DNA of 64,000 bases from Actinophytocola oryzae (GCF_004364325.1 NZ_SOCP01000023.1:1-64000); one strand, 5' to 3'; counted from the first letter of the stretch, positions 7,785 to 16,517 are shown. Program-made: numbers and translations. The notes: generated by a model not told the origin, from the sequence alone.

Positions 7785-8632
7785 AGCGCCTCTGGAGCCG
7801 GCTCGACATCTCGTGTCCGAATCGTGAGACCAACCACCACGGCGAGAATGCCGACGGCCTCCGGCAGCGTGGGCACCTGACGCAGCACGAGGAAGCCGAT
7901 CGCCGTGGCTGTTACCGGGAGTAGCGCCAGCAGCAGGGCGAACCGGGCCTGTCCCATCCGCCGCAGCACGATCTGGTCGAACACGTACGGCACCACTGTG
8001 GACAACACCCCGACTCCCACGCCGAGCAGGATCAGACGTGGCGAAGACCACACCGGGCCGGTGCTGAGCGCCAGCGGCGAGAGCACCACGGTCGCGACGC
8101 CGAACCCGACCGCGAGGCCGTCCACACCGAGCCCGACACTCGCGACACGCTTGCCGAGGACGATATATGCGGCCCACAGGACCGCTGCGCTGAGAGCGAA
8201 CAAAACTCCCAGGGTGCTGCCGGCCCAACGCACGTCCGCGATGAGGACCACACCGCTGACCACCAGCAACAGTGCGCCGAAGTCCCTCACGGAGCGTGAT
8301 CCGAAGGCCGCCACAAGGACCGGTCCGACGAACTCCAGAGCGACCGCCGTCCCGAGCGGCAGCCGGTCGAGCGACTCATAGAACGCGAGGTTCATGACGG
8401 CCGTGACCAACCCAAACAACGCCGCGAGCCAGAAGACCTTCCCACGCCAGGCGGCACGTCCCGGCCGCCGCCATGCGAGCAGGACCACCGCGGCGCCCAG
8501 CTGCCGGAGCCACGCGACGGCCGACGGCGACAGCGACCCGAACAGCCAGACGGCCGCCGCCGCGCCCAGGTACATCGACACGCCACCGATCACGAAGAGT
8601 AGCGGCGCCGGGAGGCGAGTGGCGTGAGTCAC
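7781..8632 (-). CDS. EamA/RhtA-family drug-metabolite exporter
   Basis: Inner-membrane protein of about 283 residues with ten predicted helices in two EamA halves (first half SMYLGAAAAVWLF to IADVRW, second STLGVLFALSAAVLWAAYIV to TIRTRDV). The family exports amino acids such as threonine/homoserine and other metabolites. GTG 8632 is chosen because AAAGG lies just upstream and homologues begin near THATRLPAPLLFVIGG; TTG 8665 is a longer alternative. Divergent from the DUF7455 gene, convergent with the DinB-like gene. Confidence 0.85.
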   Translation of the reverse strand: MTHATRLPAPLLFVIGGVSMYLGAAAAVWLFGSLSPSAVAWLRQLGAAVVLLAWRRPGRAAWRGKVFWLAALFGLVTAVMNLAFYESLDRLPLGTAVALEFVGPVLVAAFGSRSVRDFGALLLVVSGVVLIADVRWAGSTLGVLFALSAAVLWAAYIVLGKRVASVGLGVDGLAVGFGVATVVLSPLALSTGPVWSSPRLILLGVGVGVLSTVVPYVFDQIVLRRMGQARFALLLALLPVTATAIGFLVLRQVPTLPEAVGILAVVVGLTIRTRDVEPAPEAL

Positions 8633-8847
8633 TGAACCTTTCGAACCCACGTGACGATCCTGCAATGTGAGAGGCCCAATACGACAACCGGGTTAAATCA
8701 TGCGTCGAGCGATCTCTCATTCAGCCCGGGAACACTGACGGGGATCGAAACGTCTGGAAGAGTAGAGGCTGCGACACCGCGCCAGCAGTGGCCGCAGCCG
8801 ACATCGGCACCGGGACTCCCGGATGCCGGGACGGAGGGAGAACTGCC

Positions 8848-9039
8848 ATGAACACGACGCTCACCCGCCCCGACCTGACCGCTGCTGACCGTTGTGACCG
8901 TTGCGGGGCAGCCGCGCAGGTACGGGCAATACTTCCCTCCGGCGGCGAGCTCCTCTTCTGTGGTCACCACGCCAGGAAGCACCAGGAGCGCCTTCGCGAG
9001 CTGGAAGCCGACCTGCAGCAAGGACAGCCGCAGGCCTAG
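8848..9039 (+). CDS. DUF7455 small zinc-binding protein (Rv2708c-like)
   Basis: A 63-residue cytoplasmic protein. Cys16-x2-Cys19 and Cys38-x-His40-His41 make a probable single zinc site, followed by a charged helix (HQERLRELEADLQQ). The core LTAADRCDRCGAAAQVRAIL is highly typical of an actinobacterial family found near sigA/sigB. ATG 8848 follows a GGAGGGAGAA stretch; longer in-frame starts add no recognisable sequence. Function unknown. A clear terminator follows. Confidence 0.85.
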   Translation: MNTTLTRPDLTAADRCDRCGAAAQVRAILPSGGELLFCGHHARKHQERLRELEADLQQGQPQA

Positions 9040-9066
9040 CCAGCCACCACAACCAAAAAGCGACTT

Positions 9067-9100
9067 CGAGGCGGGACCCTGGTGTGTGGGTCCCGCCTCG
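9067..9100. terminator. Terminator hairpin after DUF7455 gene
   Basis: A 13-bp perfect stem, CGAGGCGGGACCC (9067-9079) with GGGTCCCGCCTCG (9088-9100), 8-base loop, preceded by AAAAAG at 9056-9061. It lies between the DUF7455 stop and the stop of the MFS remnant, so it may work in both directions. Confidence 0.85.
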
Positions 9101-9101
9101 C

Positions 9102-9491
9102 CTATACCCGGAACCGGCGAAGGCTCGGTGTCACCGCCGCGACCAGCAGGACGGCCGCCACACTGGCGAGCACTGCGAGATTGGCTCGCTCCGCTCGCTG
9201 GTGAGCGGGCCTTCACCCGGCCTGCCCGGTCATGGCCGTCAGGTAGACGAGACGCCGGTCCCGCCGGTCGACAAGAGCTCCAGCGAACAGGCTGAGCACC
9301 ATGAGCGGCACCGCCTGTGCCATGCCGACAGCCCCGGTCCAGACCGGGCTCCTCGTGGCGTCCCACACCTGGAACAACACGGCGACCAACGTCATCTGGC
9401 CGCCGAGCGCGGACGCGATCTGCCCGAACCAGACCCGCCGGAACACGGCAGTGCGGAGAGTTGTGAGGTCCAGAAGGGCGTTGGCAAACAT
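9102..9491 (-). pseudogene. MFS transporter remnant with internal deletion
   Basis: The first ~90 residues of a major facilitator protein are intact (RTAVFRRVWFGQIASALGGQ, then a second helix and DRRDRRLVYLTAMTG). The frame then runs into a repeat fragment at 9180-9221 and stops (TGA at 9213). Beyond the fragment, 9102-9179 encodes a typical MFS C-terminus: helix AVLASVAAVLLVAAVTPSL, then RRFRV and a stop. Roughly 300 residues of the middle are therefore missing. The gene starts 13 bases after the ROK repressor stop, on the same strand, so it was probably once co-transcribed with it. Almost certainly non-functional. Confidence 0.85.
9180..9221 (-). repeat. Fragment of the structured repeat inside the MFS remnant
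   Basis: Read on the minus strand this is GCCGGGTGAAGGCCCGCTCA followed by CCAGCGAGCGGAGCGAGCCAAT: the right half of the repeat unit (end of middle stem, right outer arm) plus the linker. It sits exactly between the surviving N- and C-terminal coding parts of the MFS gene. Confidence 0.85.
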
Positions 9492-9504
9492 CTGGGGAAC
9501 GACC

Positions 9505-10692
9505 CTAGACGCCGTCCAGGACCGGTTCGAAGGCCAGCTCGGCCGCGCCCAGCAGGGTCGAGTCGGGACCCAGGGTGGACACCACGATGCGGATGCCGCC
9601 GACCGCGCGGCTGACCAGGCTGCGTTTGCGCACCTCGCCGCCCACGTCCGCGATCAGCGACGCAGGCAGCGCGGTGAACAGGTCACCGAGCACCACGAGC
9701 TCCGGACCGAGGACGTTCACGACGTTGACGAGCCCGACCGTCAGCCACTCGCCGAACTCGCCGAGGCGTTCCCGCACCAGCGCCGACGAGCTGGCCAGCG
9801 CCCGCAGCTCCGCGACCACCGCGCCACGCGGTGAGCCCTCCCGCAGGCCGAGCGCACGGCACAGCGCCGGCTCGCCGACCTCGGTCTCCCAGCAGCCGGT
9901 GCTGCCGCAGTAACACTGCCGCCCAGCCGGGTTGACGGCCATGTGGCCGAGCTCGCCGACGTAGCCCGCGGTGCCCCGCAACGCGGAGCCGTCCGAGATC
10001 ACGCCGCCGCCGACACCGACGTCGGCCGACACGTACACGGCGTCCGACGCCTCGCGGGCGGCGCCGCGCAGGTGCTCGGCCAACGCACCGAGCTCCGCGT
10101 CGTTGCCGATCACGACCGGCATGCCGAACACCGTCGACAGCCGCTCGCCGAGTGGCACGCCTGTCCAGTGCAGGTTCGGCGCCTCGTGTACGAGACCGTC
10201 CGAACGCCGGACCACGCCGGGGACCGACACCCCTCCCGCGACCATCGTCACGCCGATGTCCGCCGCCAGCACGATGGCCGAGTCGACCACGTGTGTGATG
10301 ACTTCCTCCGGCCCGCGGGTGTGCCCCCGCAGGTTCCAGCTGTTGCGCCCGAGAATCGCACCCCCGAGGCCGACCAGGGCGATCGAGACCTGGTCGACCC
10401 GCACGTCCACCGCGAGCACCACCGCGGCGTGTGGCTGCGGGAGGACGAGGAGGGACGGGCGCCCCGCGCCGGAACGCTGGCGGGGCACCTTCTCCTCGAC
10501 CACTCCCGTCTCGGCGAGCCCGTCCACGAGTGCCTTGATCGTGCTGCGGTTGAGGCCCAGCTCAGCCGCCAGCGACGCCCTCGTGGTCGGACCACCGACG
10601 TGCAGCCTTCTCAACAGGACCGTGCGGTTGTGCCGGCGCACCTCGTCGGGCCGGGCGCCCAGGCTGGGCGTGCCCGTTGGTGTGCTGGTCAA
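9505..10692 (-). CDS. ROK-family transcriptional repressor (XylR-like)
   Basis: A 395-residue regulator: an N-terminal winged helix-turn-helix (residues ~18-75, with RASLAAELGLNRSTIKALVD) joined to a ROK sugar-binding domain. The ROK zinc motif GELGHMAVNPAGRQCYCGST plus GC is present, and the glycine-rich phosphate-loop region is VYVSADVGVGGGVI. It follows the sugar ABC transporter genes on the same strand (18 bases after xylH-like), so it most likely represses that operon in response to the imported sugar. Start is TTG 10692. The MFS remnant lies downstream. Confidence 0.88.
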   Translation of the reverse strand: MTSTPTGTPSLGARPDEVRRHNRTVLLRRLHVGGPTTRASLAAELGLNRSTIKALVDGLAETGVVEEKVPRQRSGAGRPSLLVLPQPHAAVVLAVDVRVDQVSIALVGLGGAILGRNSWNLRGHTRGPEEVITHVVDSAIVLAADIGVTMVAGGVSVPGVVRRSDGLVHEAPNLHWTGVPLGERLSTVFGMPVVIGNDAELGALAEHLRGAAREASDAVYVSADVGVGGGVISDGSALRGTAGYVGELGHMAVNPAGRQCYCGSTGCWETEVGEPALCRALGLREGSPRGAVVAELRALASSSALVRERLGEFGEWLTVGLVNVVNVLGPELVVLGDLFTALPASLIADVGGEVRKRSLVSRAVGGIRIVVSTLGPDSTLLGAAELAFEPVLDGV

Positions 10693-10710
10693 ACCCCTCG
10701 CTCCTACCTG

Positions 10711-12141
10711 CTAACGACTGACTGCCGCCCTCCTGCGGGACAGCGCGTCGACCGAGGCGGCGAGCAGCAGCACCAGACCGGTGATGATGTTGACCACCGC
10801 GGCCGGCTGCTTCAGCAGCCCGAGGCCGTTCTCCACCACCGCGAGCACCAGACCACCGATGACCGCGTGCGCGACCTTGCCCCGGCCGCCGAACAGTGAG
10901 GTACCACCGATCACCGCCGCTCCGACGGCGAACAGCAGGGTGTTCAGGCCACCGGCCTGTGGGTCGACGGAGCCCGCCTTCGACGAGTACACGATCGCAC
11001 CGATGGCGGCCGCCGCGGACGAGACCACGAAAACACTCGCACGGATCTTGCTCACATTGATACCGGCACGGCGCGCGGCCTCCGCGTTGCCGCCGACCGC
11101 GTAGATGTGCCTTCCGTAACGCGTGCGGTTGAGCACGAACGTACCGATCACCAGCAGAGCCAGGATGATGGGTACCACGTACGGCACGCCCTGGATGGTC
11201 ACCAGGTCCGGGTTCGGCGAGCGGTTGAGCGTGAACAGCGCCGTGAGGACGACCGCGATGGCCACGACCACCACGACCTTGCCGAGCGCGATCGACGTCG
11301 GCGAGGTGACGAGTCCCTTGCGCAGCCGCGTGAAGTGCTCACCGAGCACCACCACCGCGTAGCCGCCCGCCGCGATCACGCACAGCACCCAGCTGCCGAA
11401 CACCGACAGGTTGCCGTTGGCCACGTTGAACAGCACCTGCGAGGTGCGGATGCCGAGCACGCCGCCCTGGCCGATGAACTGCAGGATCACGCCCTGCCAC
11501 GCGATGAACAACGCGAGTGTCACCACGAACGAGGGCATACCGATCTTGGAGACCAGGAAGCCGGAGATACAGCCGATGGCCGCACCGACGCAGACCGCGA
11601 GCAGCATCTCGAGCCACGCGTTCGGCGGCACGCCGATCACGGCGATCAAGAACGCGGCGAGCGCGAACACCGCACCCGCCCAGATCCGCATGAGGATCGC
11701 GAGGACGGCGGCCAACCCCATGCCGATCTCGAACACCCAGAACACGGTGGTGCCCATGCCGCCGAGCAGGTTGCCCGCCTCGACGTAGTGCATCGCCATG
11801 ACGGACGCGCACACGCCGGACAGGGTGCCTGCCGACAGGTCGATCTCGCCGAGCAGCAGGACGTAGACCAGGCCCATGGCGATGATCATCTTGCCTGCGC
11901 CCTGTGCGACCAGGTTCGCGGTGTTGTTCAGTGTCAGGAAGTTGTCCGACTGCGTGGCGAACACGACCACCAGCACGGCGAGCCCGAGCAGGGCGGGCAG
12001 CGAGCCGAGGTCACCGCCGCGCAACCTCGCGAAGTAGTCGCGGATCGCCTCGCCGGTCGACTGGGAGGTCGTGTCGATGCCGAAGTCGGAGATCGCTCCC
12101 CGTTGGTTCTTGGTGTCCGGCCTGGCCGGGGTCTCGGTCAT
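10711..12141 (-). CDS. xylH: CUT2 sugar ABC transporter permease (XylH-like)
   Basis: About 476 residues with many hydrophobic helices; an N-terminal cytoplasmic part (ends RDYFARLRGGDLGSLPAL) precedes the BPD_transp_2 permease domain with the conserved DLSAGTLSGVCASVMAM segment and, near the C-terminus, GAAVIGGTSLFGGRGKV. At ~476 residues it is longer than RbsC (~320), as is typical of XylH types. Start ATG 12141 is chosen because the open frame further upstream overlaps the ATPase gene. Xylose is the best guess from the XylF-like partner but other pentoses or hexoses are possible. Confidence 0.85.
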   Translation of the reverse strand: MTETPARPDTKNQRGAISDFGIDTTSQSTGEAIRDYFARLRGGDLGSLPALLGLAVLVVVFATQSDNFLTLNNTANLVAQGAGKMIIAMGLVYVLLLGEIDLSAGTLSGVCASVMAMHYVEAGNLLGGMGTTVFWVFEIGMGLAAVLAILMRIWAGAVFALAAFLIAVIGVPPNAWLEMLLAVCVGAAIGCISGFLVSKIGMPSFVVTLALFIAWQGVILQFIGQGGVLGIRTSQVLFNVANGNLSVFGSWVLCVIAAGGYAVVVLGEHFTRLRKGLVTSPTSIALGKVVVVVAIAVVLTALFTLNRSPNPDLVTIQGVPYVVPIILALLVIGTFVLNRTRYGRHIYAVGGNAEAARRAGINVSKIRASVFVVSSAAAAIGAIVYSSKAGSVDPQAGGLNTLLFAVGAAVIGGTSLFGGRGKVAHAVIGGLVLAVVENGLGLLKQPAAVVNIITGLVLLLAASVDALSRRRAAVSR

Positions 12142-12166
12142 GGAAGAGGTCCTCGGGTGAGAAGAG

Positions 12167-12940
12167 CTAGAGGGTGACTTGCTCTGGGCGGGCGAGGCCG
12201 AGTTCACCGGACCGGCCCGCGGTGATGAGCTCGACGACCTGGCTGTGCGTGGTCTCCTTGACCGGCAGATCGGCCACCATGCGGCCGAGGTACAGCGTGG
12301 AGACCCGGTCGGCCACCTCGAACACGTCGGCCATGTTGTGGCTGATCAGCACGACACCGAGGCCCTGCTCGGCGAGGCGCCGGACCAGGTCGAGGACCTG
12401 ACGGGTCTGGGCGACGCCCAGTGCGGCGGTCGGCTCGTCGAGGAGCACGACCTTGCTGTCCCACAGCACCGCCTTGGCGATGGCGACGGTCTGGCGCTGG
12501 CCGCCGGACAGCGATGCGACTGGCGTTCGCACCGACTTGACCGTGCGGACCGACAGCGAGGCGAGCGTCTCGCGGGCGGCCTTCTCCATGCTCGACTCGT
12601 CCATCAGCCAGCTGGAGCCGCGCTCCCTGCCGAGGAACATGTTCTGCACGACGTCGAGGTTGTCGGCGAGCGCGAGGTCCTGGTACACGACCTCGATGCC
12701 GAGGTCGGCTGCTTCCTTCGGGCTGTGGATCGTGACCGGCTGGCCGCGGAAGCGGACCTGGCCGGAGTCCATCGGGTAGATCCCGGCGACACACTTGATG
12801 AGCGTCGACTTGCCTGCGCCGTTGTCGCCGACGAGTGCGGTGACCTCGCCTGCCCGCACCGTGAAGTCGACGTCGTGCAGCACGTGCACCGGGCCGAAGC
12901 TCTTGTTGATCCCGATCAGCTCGAGAAGGGGTTCACTCAT
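12167..12940 (-). CDS. xylG: Sugar ABC transporter ATP-binding protein (XylG-like, single domain)
   Basis: 257 residues with one complete ABC ATPase: Walker A GDNGAGKST, Q-loop VVYQDLAL, signature LSGGQRQ, Walker B VVLLDEPTAALG and the switch His in VVLISHNM. Classical CUT2 ATPases (XylG, RbsA) are two-domain proteins of ~500 residues; this one has a single domain, which is a common actinobacterial variant and would need to dimerise. It lies 25 bases before the permease gene. Confidence 0.9.
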   Translation of the reverse strand: MSEPLLELIGINKSFGPVHVLHDVDFTVRAGEVTALVGDNGAGKSTLIKCVAGIYPMDSGQVRFRGQPVTIHSPKEAADLGIEVVYQDLALADNLDVVQNMFLGRERGSSWLMDESSMEKAARETLASLSVRTVKSVRTPVASLSGGQRQTVAIAKAVLWDSKVVLLDEPTAALGVAQTRQVLDLVRRLAEQGLGVVLISHNMADVFEVADRVSTLYLGRMVADLPVKETTHSQVVELITAGRSGELGLARPEQVTL

Positions 12941-12960
12941 TGAAAGGTTCCTCCTGCGTA

Positions 12961-12998
12961 GGCCGGTCGCACCCCGGTGGTGGCGGGTGCGACCGGCC
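12961..12998 (-). terminator. Intra-operon hairpin between xylF- and xylG-like genes
   Basis: A 14-bp perfect stem, GGCCGGTCGCACCC (12961-12974) with 12985-12998, and a 10-base loop, placed 15 bases after the binding-protein stop. Such hairpins between a binding-protein gene and its transporter genes usually protect or attenuate the transcript so that the binding protein is made in excess. Confidence 0.75.
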
Positions 12999-13013
12999 CG
13001 GCTTACACGGGGA

Positions 13014-14147
13014 TCAGGAGATGCCGGCCTGGGTGCAGGCGGCCTTCAGGTCACCGGTGCACACCTCTTCGGCCTTCACGTAGCCCTCGTCGATGACGCG
13101 CTTGACTTCGGCCTTGGTGATCAGGAACGGCTCGAGGAGCACGGACTTGACCTGACGCTTGCCGACCGGGTCGTCGCTGGTCGCGGTGGCGACCTTGTCG
13201 GCCTCGGCCTTGCCGGAGGCACCCTTGGCGAGCGCGGCGGCCAGCTTGGCGGTGGCCTCCGCCTCCTGCTTGATCGGCTTGAAGACGGTCATGTACTGGT
13301 CACCGGACAGGATGGCCTTGAGGCCGTCCGCGGTGGCGTCCTGACCGGTCACCGGGACCTTGCCGTTCAGCTGGTACTTCTTCAGCACGGTGATGATCGC
13401 GCCCGCGAGACCGTCGTTGGCCGCGACGACACCGTCGACCTTGGTGCCGTTGCTGGTCAGGATGTTCTCGAAGGTCGTGCCGCCCTTCTGGTTGTCCCAG
13501 TCGTCGATCGGCTGCGACTGGACCAGCTTGAGCTTGCCCGAGCTGTACAGCGGCTTCAGGATGTTCTGCTGGCCGTTGTAGAACAACGTGGCGTTGTTGT
13601 CCGTCGGCGCGCCCTCGATCTCGATGACCTGCTGACCGTTCGGCTTGTCCTTGAGCGCATCGGCCAGGCCCTGGCCCTGCAGCTCGCCGACCTTCACGTT
13701 GTCGAACGACACGTAGTACTCGGAGCTGCCGCCCAGGTTCAGGCGGTCGTAGTCGATCGTCGGGATGCCCTGCGCGTTGGCCTTCTGAGCGACCGTGCCG
13801 CCGAGCTCGGAGTTGATGGAGGCGATGATCAGGACCTTGACGCCGTCGTTGATCATGCCGTCGGCCAGGGTGGAGAACTTCTGGACGTCGCCCTGGGCGT
13901 TCTCGATGTGGGGGTCGAGGCCCTCCGCCTTCAGCGCCGCCTCGAGCATGGGCTTGTCGAAGCCCTCCCAGCGGGCGGAGGTGGCGGTCTCCGGCAGGAT
14001 GACGCCAACGGGGATGCCGCCCGACGCGCTGTCGGTGTCCCCGCTGTCACTCCCGGACGAGGAGTTGTCCGAGTTGGCCCCACACGCCGACATGGCCAGG
14101 GTCAGACCCATGCCCGCGGCAATGAGAGCAAGCCTTGTACTGCGCAT
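13014..14147 (-). CDS. xylF: Sugar-binding lipoprotein of a CUT2 ABC transporter (XylF-like)
   Basis: 377 residues. Signal peptide with lipobox LAMSAC (Cys22 lipidated), a Ser/Asp/Gly linker (23-43), then a periplasmic-binding-protein type I fold beginning PVGVILPETATSARWEGFD. Internal features such as AKANAQGIPTIDYDRLNLGG and VTGQDATADGLKAILSGDQ are XylF-like. First gene of the operon xylF-xylG-xylH-ROK. Expression is probably controlled at the inverted repeat 14201-14219, 54 bases upstream. Confidence 0.88.
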   Translation of the reverse strand: MRSTRLALIAAGMGLTLAMSACGANSDNSSSGSDSGDTDSASGGIPVGVILPETATSARWEGFDKPMLEAALKAEGLDPHIENAQGDVQKFSTLADGMINDGVKVLIIASINSELGGTVAQKANAQGIPTIDYDRLNLGGSSEYYVSFDNVKVGELQGQGLADALKDKPNGQQVIEIEGAPTDNNATLFYNGQQNILKPLYSSGKLKLVQSQPIDDWDNQKGGTTFENILTSNGTKVDGVVAANDGLAGAIITVLKKYQLNGKVPVTGQDATADGLKAILSGDQYMTVFKPIKQEAEATAKLAAALAKGASGKAEADKVATATSDDPVGKRQVKSVLLEPFLITKAEVKRVIDEGYVKAEEVCTGDLKAACTQAGIS

Positions 14148-14521
14148 TCAACGATCCCTTCACGGTCGGTCTCGGTGGCTAGCGCCAACCCCAAGCCGAA
14201 ATGTTGCGGTGCACAACATATGCCCGCGAACGCTGTGAGGGAAGCCACGCAGGGGTTCCGAACGACACAGTTTGGCAACGAACCGGCCATGTGGTGGTCA
14301 TCGAGGCCGTGCTCCGCGCAGGGCTGGCGCGCCGAACACGAAGGGTAGCGGCCTCGGATCATCCGCGCGAGGGGAAGTTCGCGGGTCGACAGGATTTCAC
14401 CTGATGCGCGCGCACCCTGACGACCCGATAACCAGCAGCTAAGGCCGGGGGCGGGGTGACCACCCGACCAGTTGACGGTCTAGACCACTTTCGGGAGCCC
14501 GACTACCGAACGTCGCGGCGG
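14148..14521. other. Intergenic region between xylF-like promoter and helicase gene
   Basis: 374 bases. The part nearest xylF holds the operator above and must hold the operon promoter. The part nearest the helicase stop holds a 10-bp palindrome GGTCTAGACC (14477-14486) but no gene, RNA or strong terminator that can be supported. Confidence 0.5.
14201..14219. promoter_or_regulatory. Candidate operator upstream of xylF-like gene
   Basis: ATGTTGCGGTGCACAACAT: 6-bp arms ATGTTG/CAACAT around a near-symmetric centre. It lies 54-72 bases upstream of the xylF-like start and is the best dyad in the region, a plausible site for the ROK repressor encoded in the same operon. A second, weaker GTT/AAC-flanked element lies around 14256-14280. 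Confidence 0.5.
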
Positions 14522-16255
14522 TCACCAGCTCCGCAGGGTCGCGATGCGCTCCTCGAGCTGTTCCACCGACGCCATGGCCGTCGGCGGCCCGGCGCACACG
14601 CGGCGCAGCTCGCCGTGGATCATGCCGTGCGGCTTGCCGGTGCGGTGGTGGTACATCGCGACCAGGGTGTTCAGCTCCTTGCGCAGTGCGGTGAGCCGCT
14701 CGGCGACCGACTGCACGCGTGGCTGCCGCGCCTCCTCCGGCTGGGCGTTCGCCGCCCGCTTCGTGCGGTCCGCGAGCTGCTGGTCCTGCCGCTGGCGCAG
14801 CAGCGCCCGCACCTGGTCCGGCTCCAGCAGCCCGGGCAGGCCCAGGTACTCCTGCTCCTCGTCGGAGCCCGCGAACGCCGCGGTGCCGAACGACGAACCG
14901 TCGTAGATCACCTGGTCCAGCTCGGCCGACGCGGACAACGCGGTGAACGCCTTCTCCTCCTCGCCCGGCTCGTCCTTCTGACGGTTGGCGTCGGCGAGCA
15001 GCTCGTCCTCCCAGCCGTCCTTCTCGCGGTGCGGCTTGCCGAGGATGTGGTCGCGCTGCGCCTCGAGCTGGCTGGCCAGCTCGAGCAGCACCGGCACGCT
15101 CGGCAGGAACACACTCGCCGTCTCCCCCGGCCGCCGCGCACGCACGAACCGGCCGACGGCCTGCGCGAAGAACAGCGGCGTCGACGCACTGGTGGCGTAC
15201 ACGCCGACCGCGAGCCGCGGCACGTCGACACCCTCGGAGACCATCCGGACCGCGACGAGCCACCGGTCGTCGGACTCGGCGAACTCGGCGATGCGGCTCG
15301 ACGCCTTCGGGTCGTCGGAGAGCACCACGACCGGTTCCCGGTCGGTGAGGCGCGCGATGGTCTTCGCGTACGCCTTGGCCGTGATGTGGTCCGACGCGAT
15401 CACCAGGCCGCCCGCGTCCGGCACGCTCTGCCGCAGCTGCGCGAGCCGCAGGTCGGCGGCCCGCAGGACGGCCGGGATCCACTCGCCCTCCGGGTCCAGC
15501 GCGGTGCGCCACGCCCTGGCGGTCTGCTCGTTCGTCATCGGCTCGCCGAGACGGGCGGTGAACTCCTCACCGGCGCTGGTTCGCCAGCTGGCCTCGCCCG
15601 AGTACGCCAGGAAGATCACCGGCCGGACCACGCCGTCGGCCAGCGCGTCGCTGTAGCCGTAGGTGTGGTCGGCCTTGCTGCGCATGAAGCCGCCCGCGTC
15701 CGGCTCGTAGGCCACGAACGGGATCGGCGAGTCGTCGCTGCGGAACGGCGTGCCGGTCAGCGCCAGCCGCCGCACGGCGGGGGTGAACGCCTCACGGATG
15801 CCGTCACCCCACGACTTCGCGTCGCCGCCGTGGTGGATCTCGTCGAGGATCACCAGCGTCTTGCGCTGCTCCGTGCGCACCCTGTGCAGCATCGGATGCG
15901 CGGCGACCTGCGCGTACGTCACCGCGACGCCGAGGTAGTCGCTCGCCGTCTGGCCCGCCGAGTTGCGGAAGTTCGGGTCGATCGAGATCCCGGCCATGGC
16001 AGCCGCCTGCGCCCACTGGTACTTCAGGTGCTCGGTGGGCGTCACGATCGTGACCCGCTCGACCACCCGGTCGGCGAGCAGCTCGCTGGCCACCCGCAGA
16101 CCGAACACGGTCTTGCCCGCACCCGGCGTCGCGACCGCGAGGAAGTCCTGCGGCCGGTTGGTCAGATATCTGGTGATCGCCCGACGCTGCCACGCGCGAA
16201 GCGGTCGAGAGCCCCCCGGCTGTACCGCCTGTTCTTTCCCCTGCACCGACGTCAT
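14522..16255 (-). CDS. DEAD/DEAH-box superfamily 2 helicase
   Basis: About 577 residues. Helicase motifs in order: RAWQRRAI (Q-like), Walker A TPGAGKT (43-49), DEIHHGG (motif II), ALTGTPFRSD (motif III), then in the second RecA domain SEGVDVPRL and QAVGRFVRARRPG (motifs V and VI). A C-terminal region with charged helices ends EQLEERIATLRSW. Related to DEAD/DEAH proteins conserved near sigA in actinobacteria; probably acts on DNA or RNA in repair or turnover, substrate unknown. ATG 16255 has GGAGGAG upstream; the 13 residues encoded before it look non-native. Confidence 0.85.
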   Translation of the reverse strand: MTSVQGKEQAVQPGGSRPLRAWQRRAITRYLTNRPQDFLAVATPGAGKTVFGLRVASELLADRVVERVTIVTPTEHLKYQWAQAAAMAGISIDPNFRNSAGQTASDYLGVAVTYAQVAAHPMLHRVRTEQRKTLVILDEIHHGGDAKSWGDGIREAFTPAVRRLALTGTPFRSDDSPIPFVAYEPDAGGFMRSKADHTYGYSDALADGVVRPVIFLAYSGEASWRTSAGEEFTARLGEPMTNEQTARAWRTALDPEGEWIPAVLRAADLRLAQLRQSVPDAGGLVIASDHITAKAYAKTIARLTDREPVVVLSDDPKASSRIAEFAESDDRWLVAVRMVSEGVDVPRLAVGVYATSASTPLFFAQAVGRFVRARRPGETASVFLPSVPVLLELASQLEAQRDHILGKPHREKDGWEDELLADANRQKDEPGEEEKAFTALSASAELDQVIYDGSSFGTAAFAGSDEEQEYLGLPGLLEPDQVRALLRQRQDQQLADRTKRAANAQPEEARQPRVQSVAERLTALRKELNTLVAMYHHRTGKPHGMIHGELRRVCAGPPTAMASVEQLEERIATLRSW

Positions 16256-16381
16256 TCGTCCGGCAACTCCTCCCTGGACGCACTCCTGGCACAACGAAGC
16301 CCTCAGCGGGCGACGTTGAGGGCGGAGTTGACTCTACCTGCCGCCCCTCCCGACAACGCGACGCGACACCTCCAAGGCGCC

Positions 16382-16407
16382 GTCTGTTCGCTCACCAGCG
16401 AACAGAC
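16382..16407. terminator. Short hairpin in helicase-yihY intergenic region
   Basis: GTCTGTTCGCT (16382-16392) and AGCGAACAGAC (16397-16407) form a perfect 11-bp stem with a CACC loop. It is adjacent to a piece of the structured repeat and its loop and arm ends (GCTCACCAGCG) look like a rearranged repeat arm. The genes on both sides read away from it, so a terminator role is uncertain. Confidence 0.5.
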
Positions 16408-16423
16408 CGTGCAGCCCCGCGAC

Positions 16424-16467
16424 CCACTCACCCGCGAGCGGAGCGAGCCAATGTCACCGTGAGCGGA
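16424..16467 (+). repeat. Partial structured repeat (linker plus arm starts)
   Basis: CCACTCACCCGCGAGCGGAG continuing to CGAGCCAATGTCACCGTGAG: the right outer arm, linker and first bases of the next left arm of the repeat, with the body of the unit missing. It lies about 50 bases upstream of the YihY start. Confidence 0.75.
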
Positions 16468-16517
16468 GCGGGCGAAAAAAACACTGCGCTATCGCGCAGG
16501 TGGGGTCTTGATGGACC

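Noticed and set aside
14477..14486. GGTCTAGACC palindrome downstream of the helicase gene
   Set aside because: Short, isolated, not in a promoter region; likely chance.
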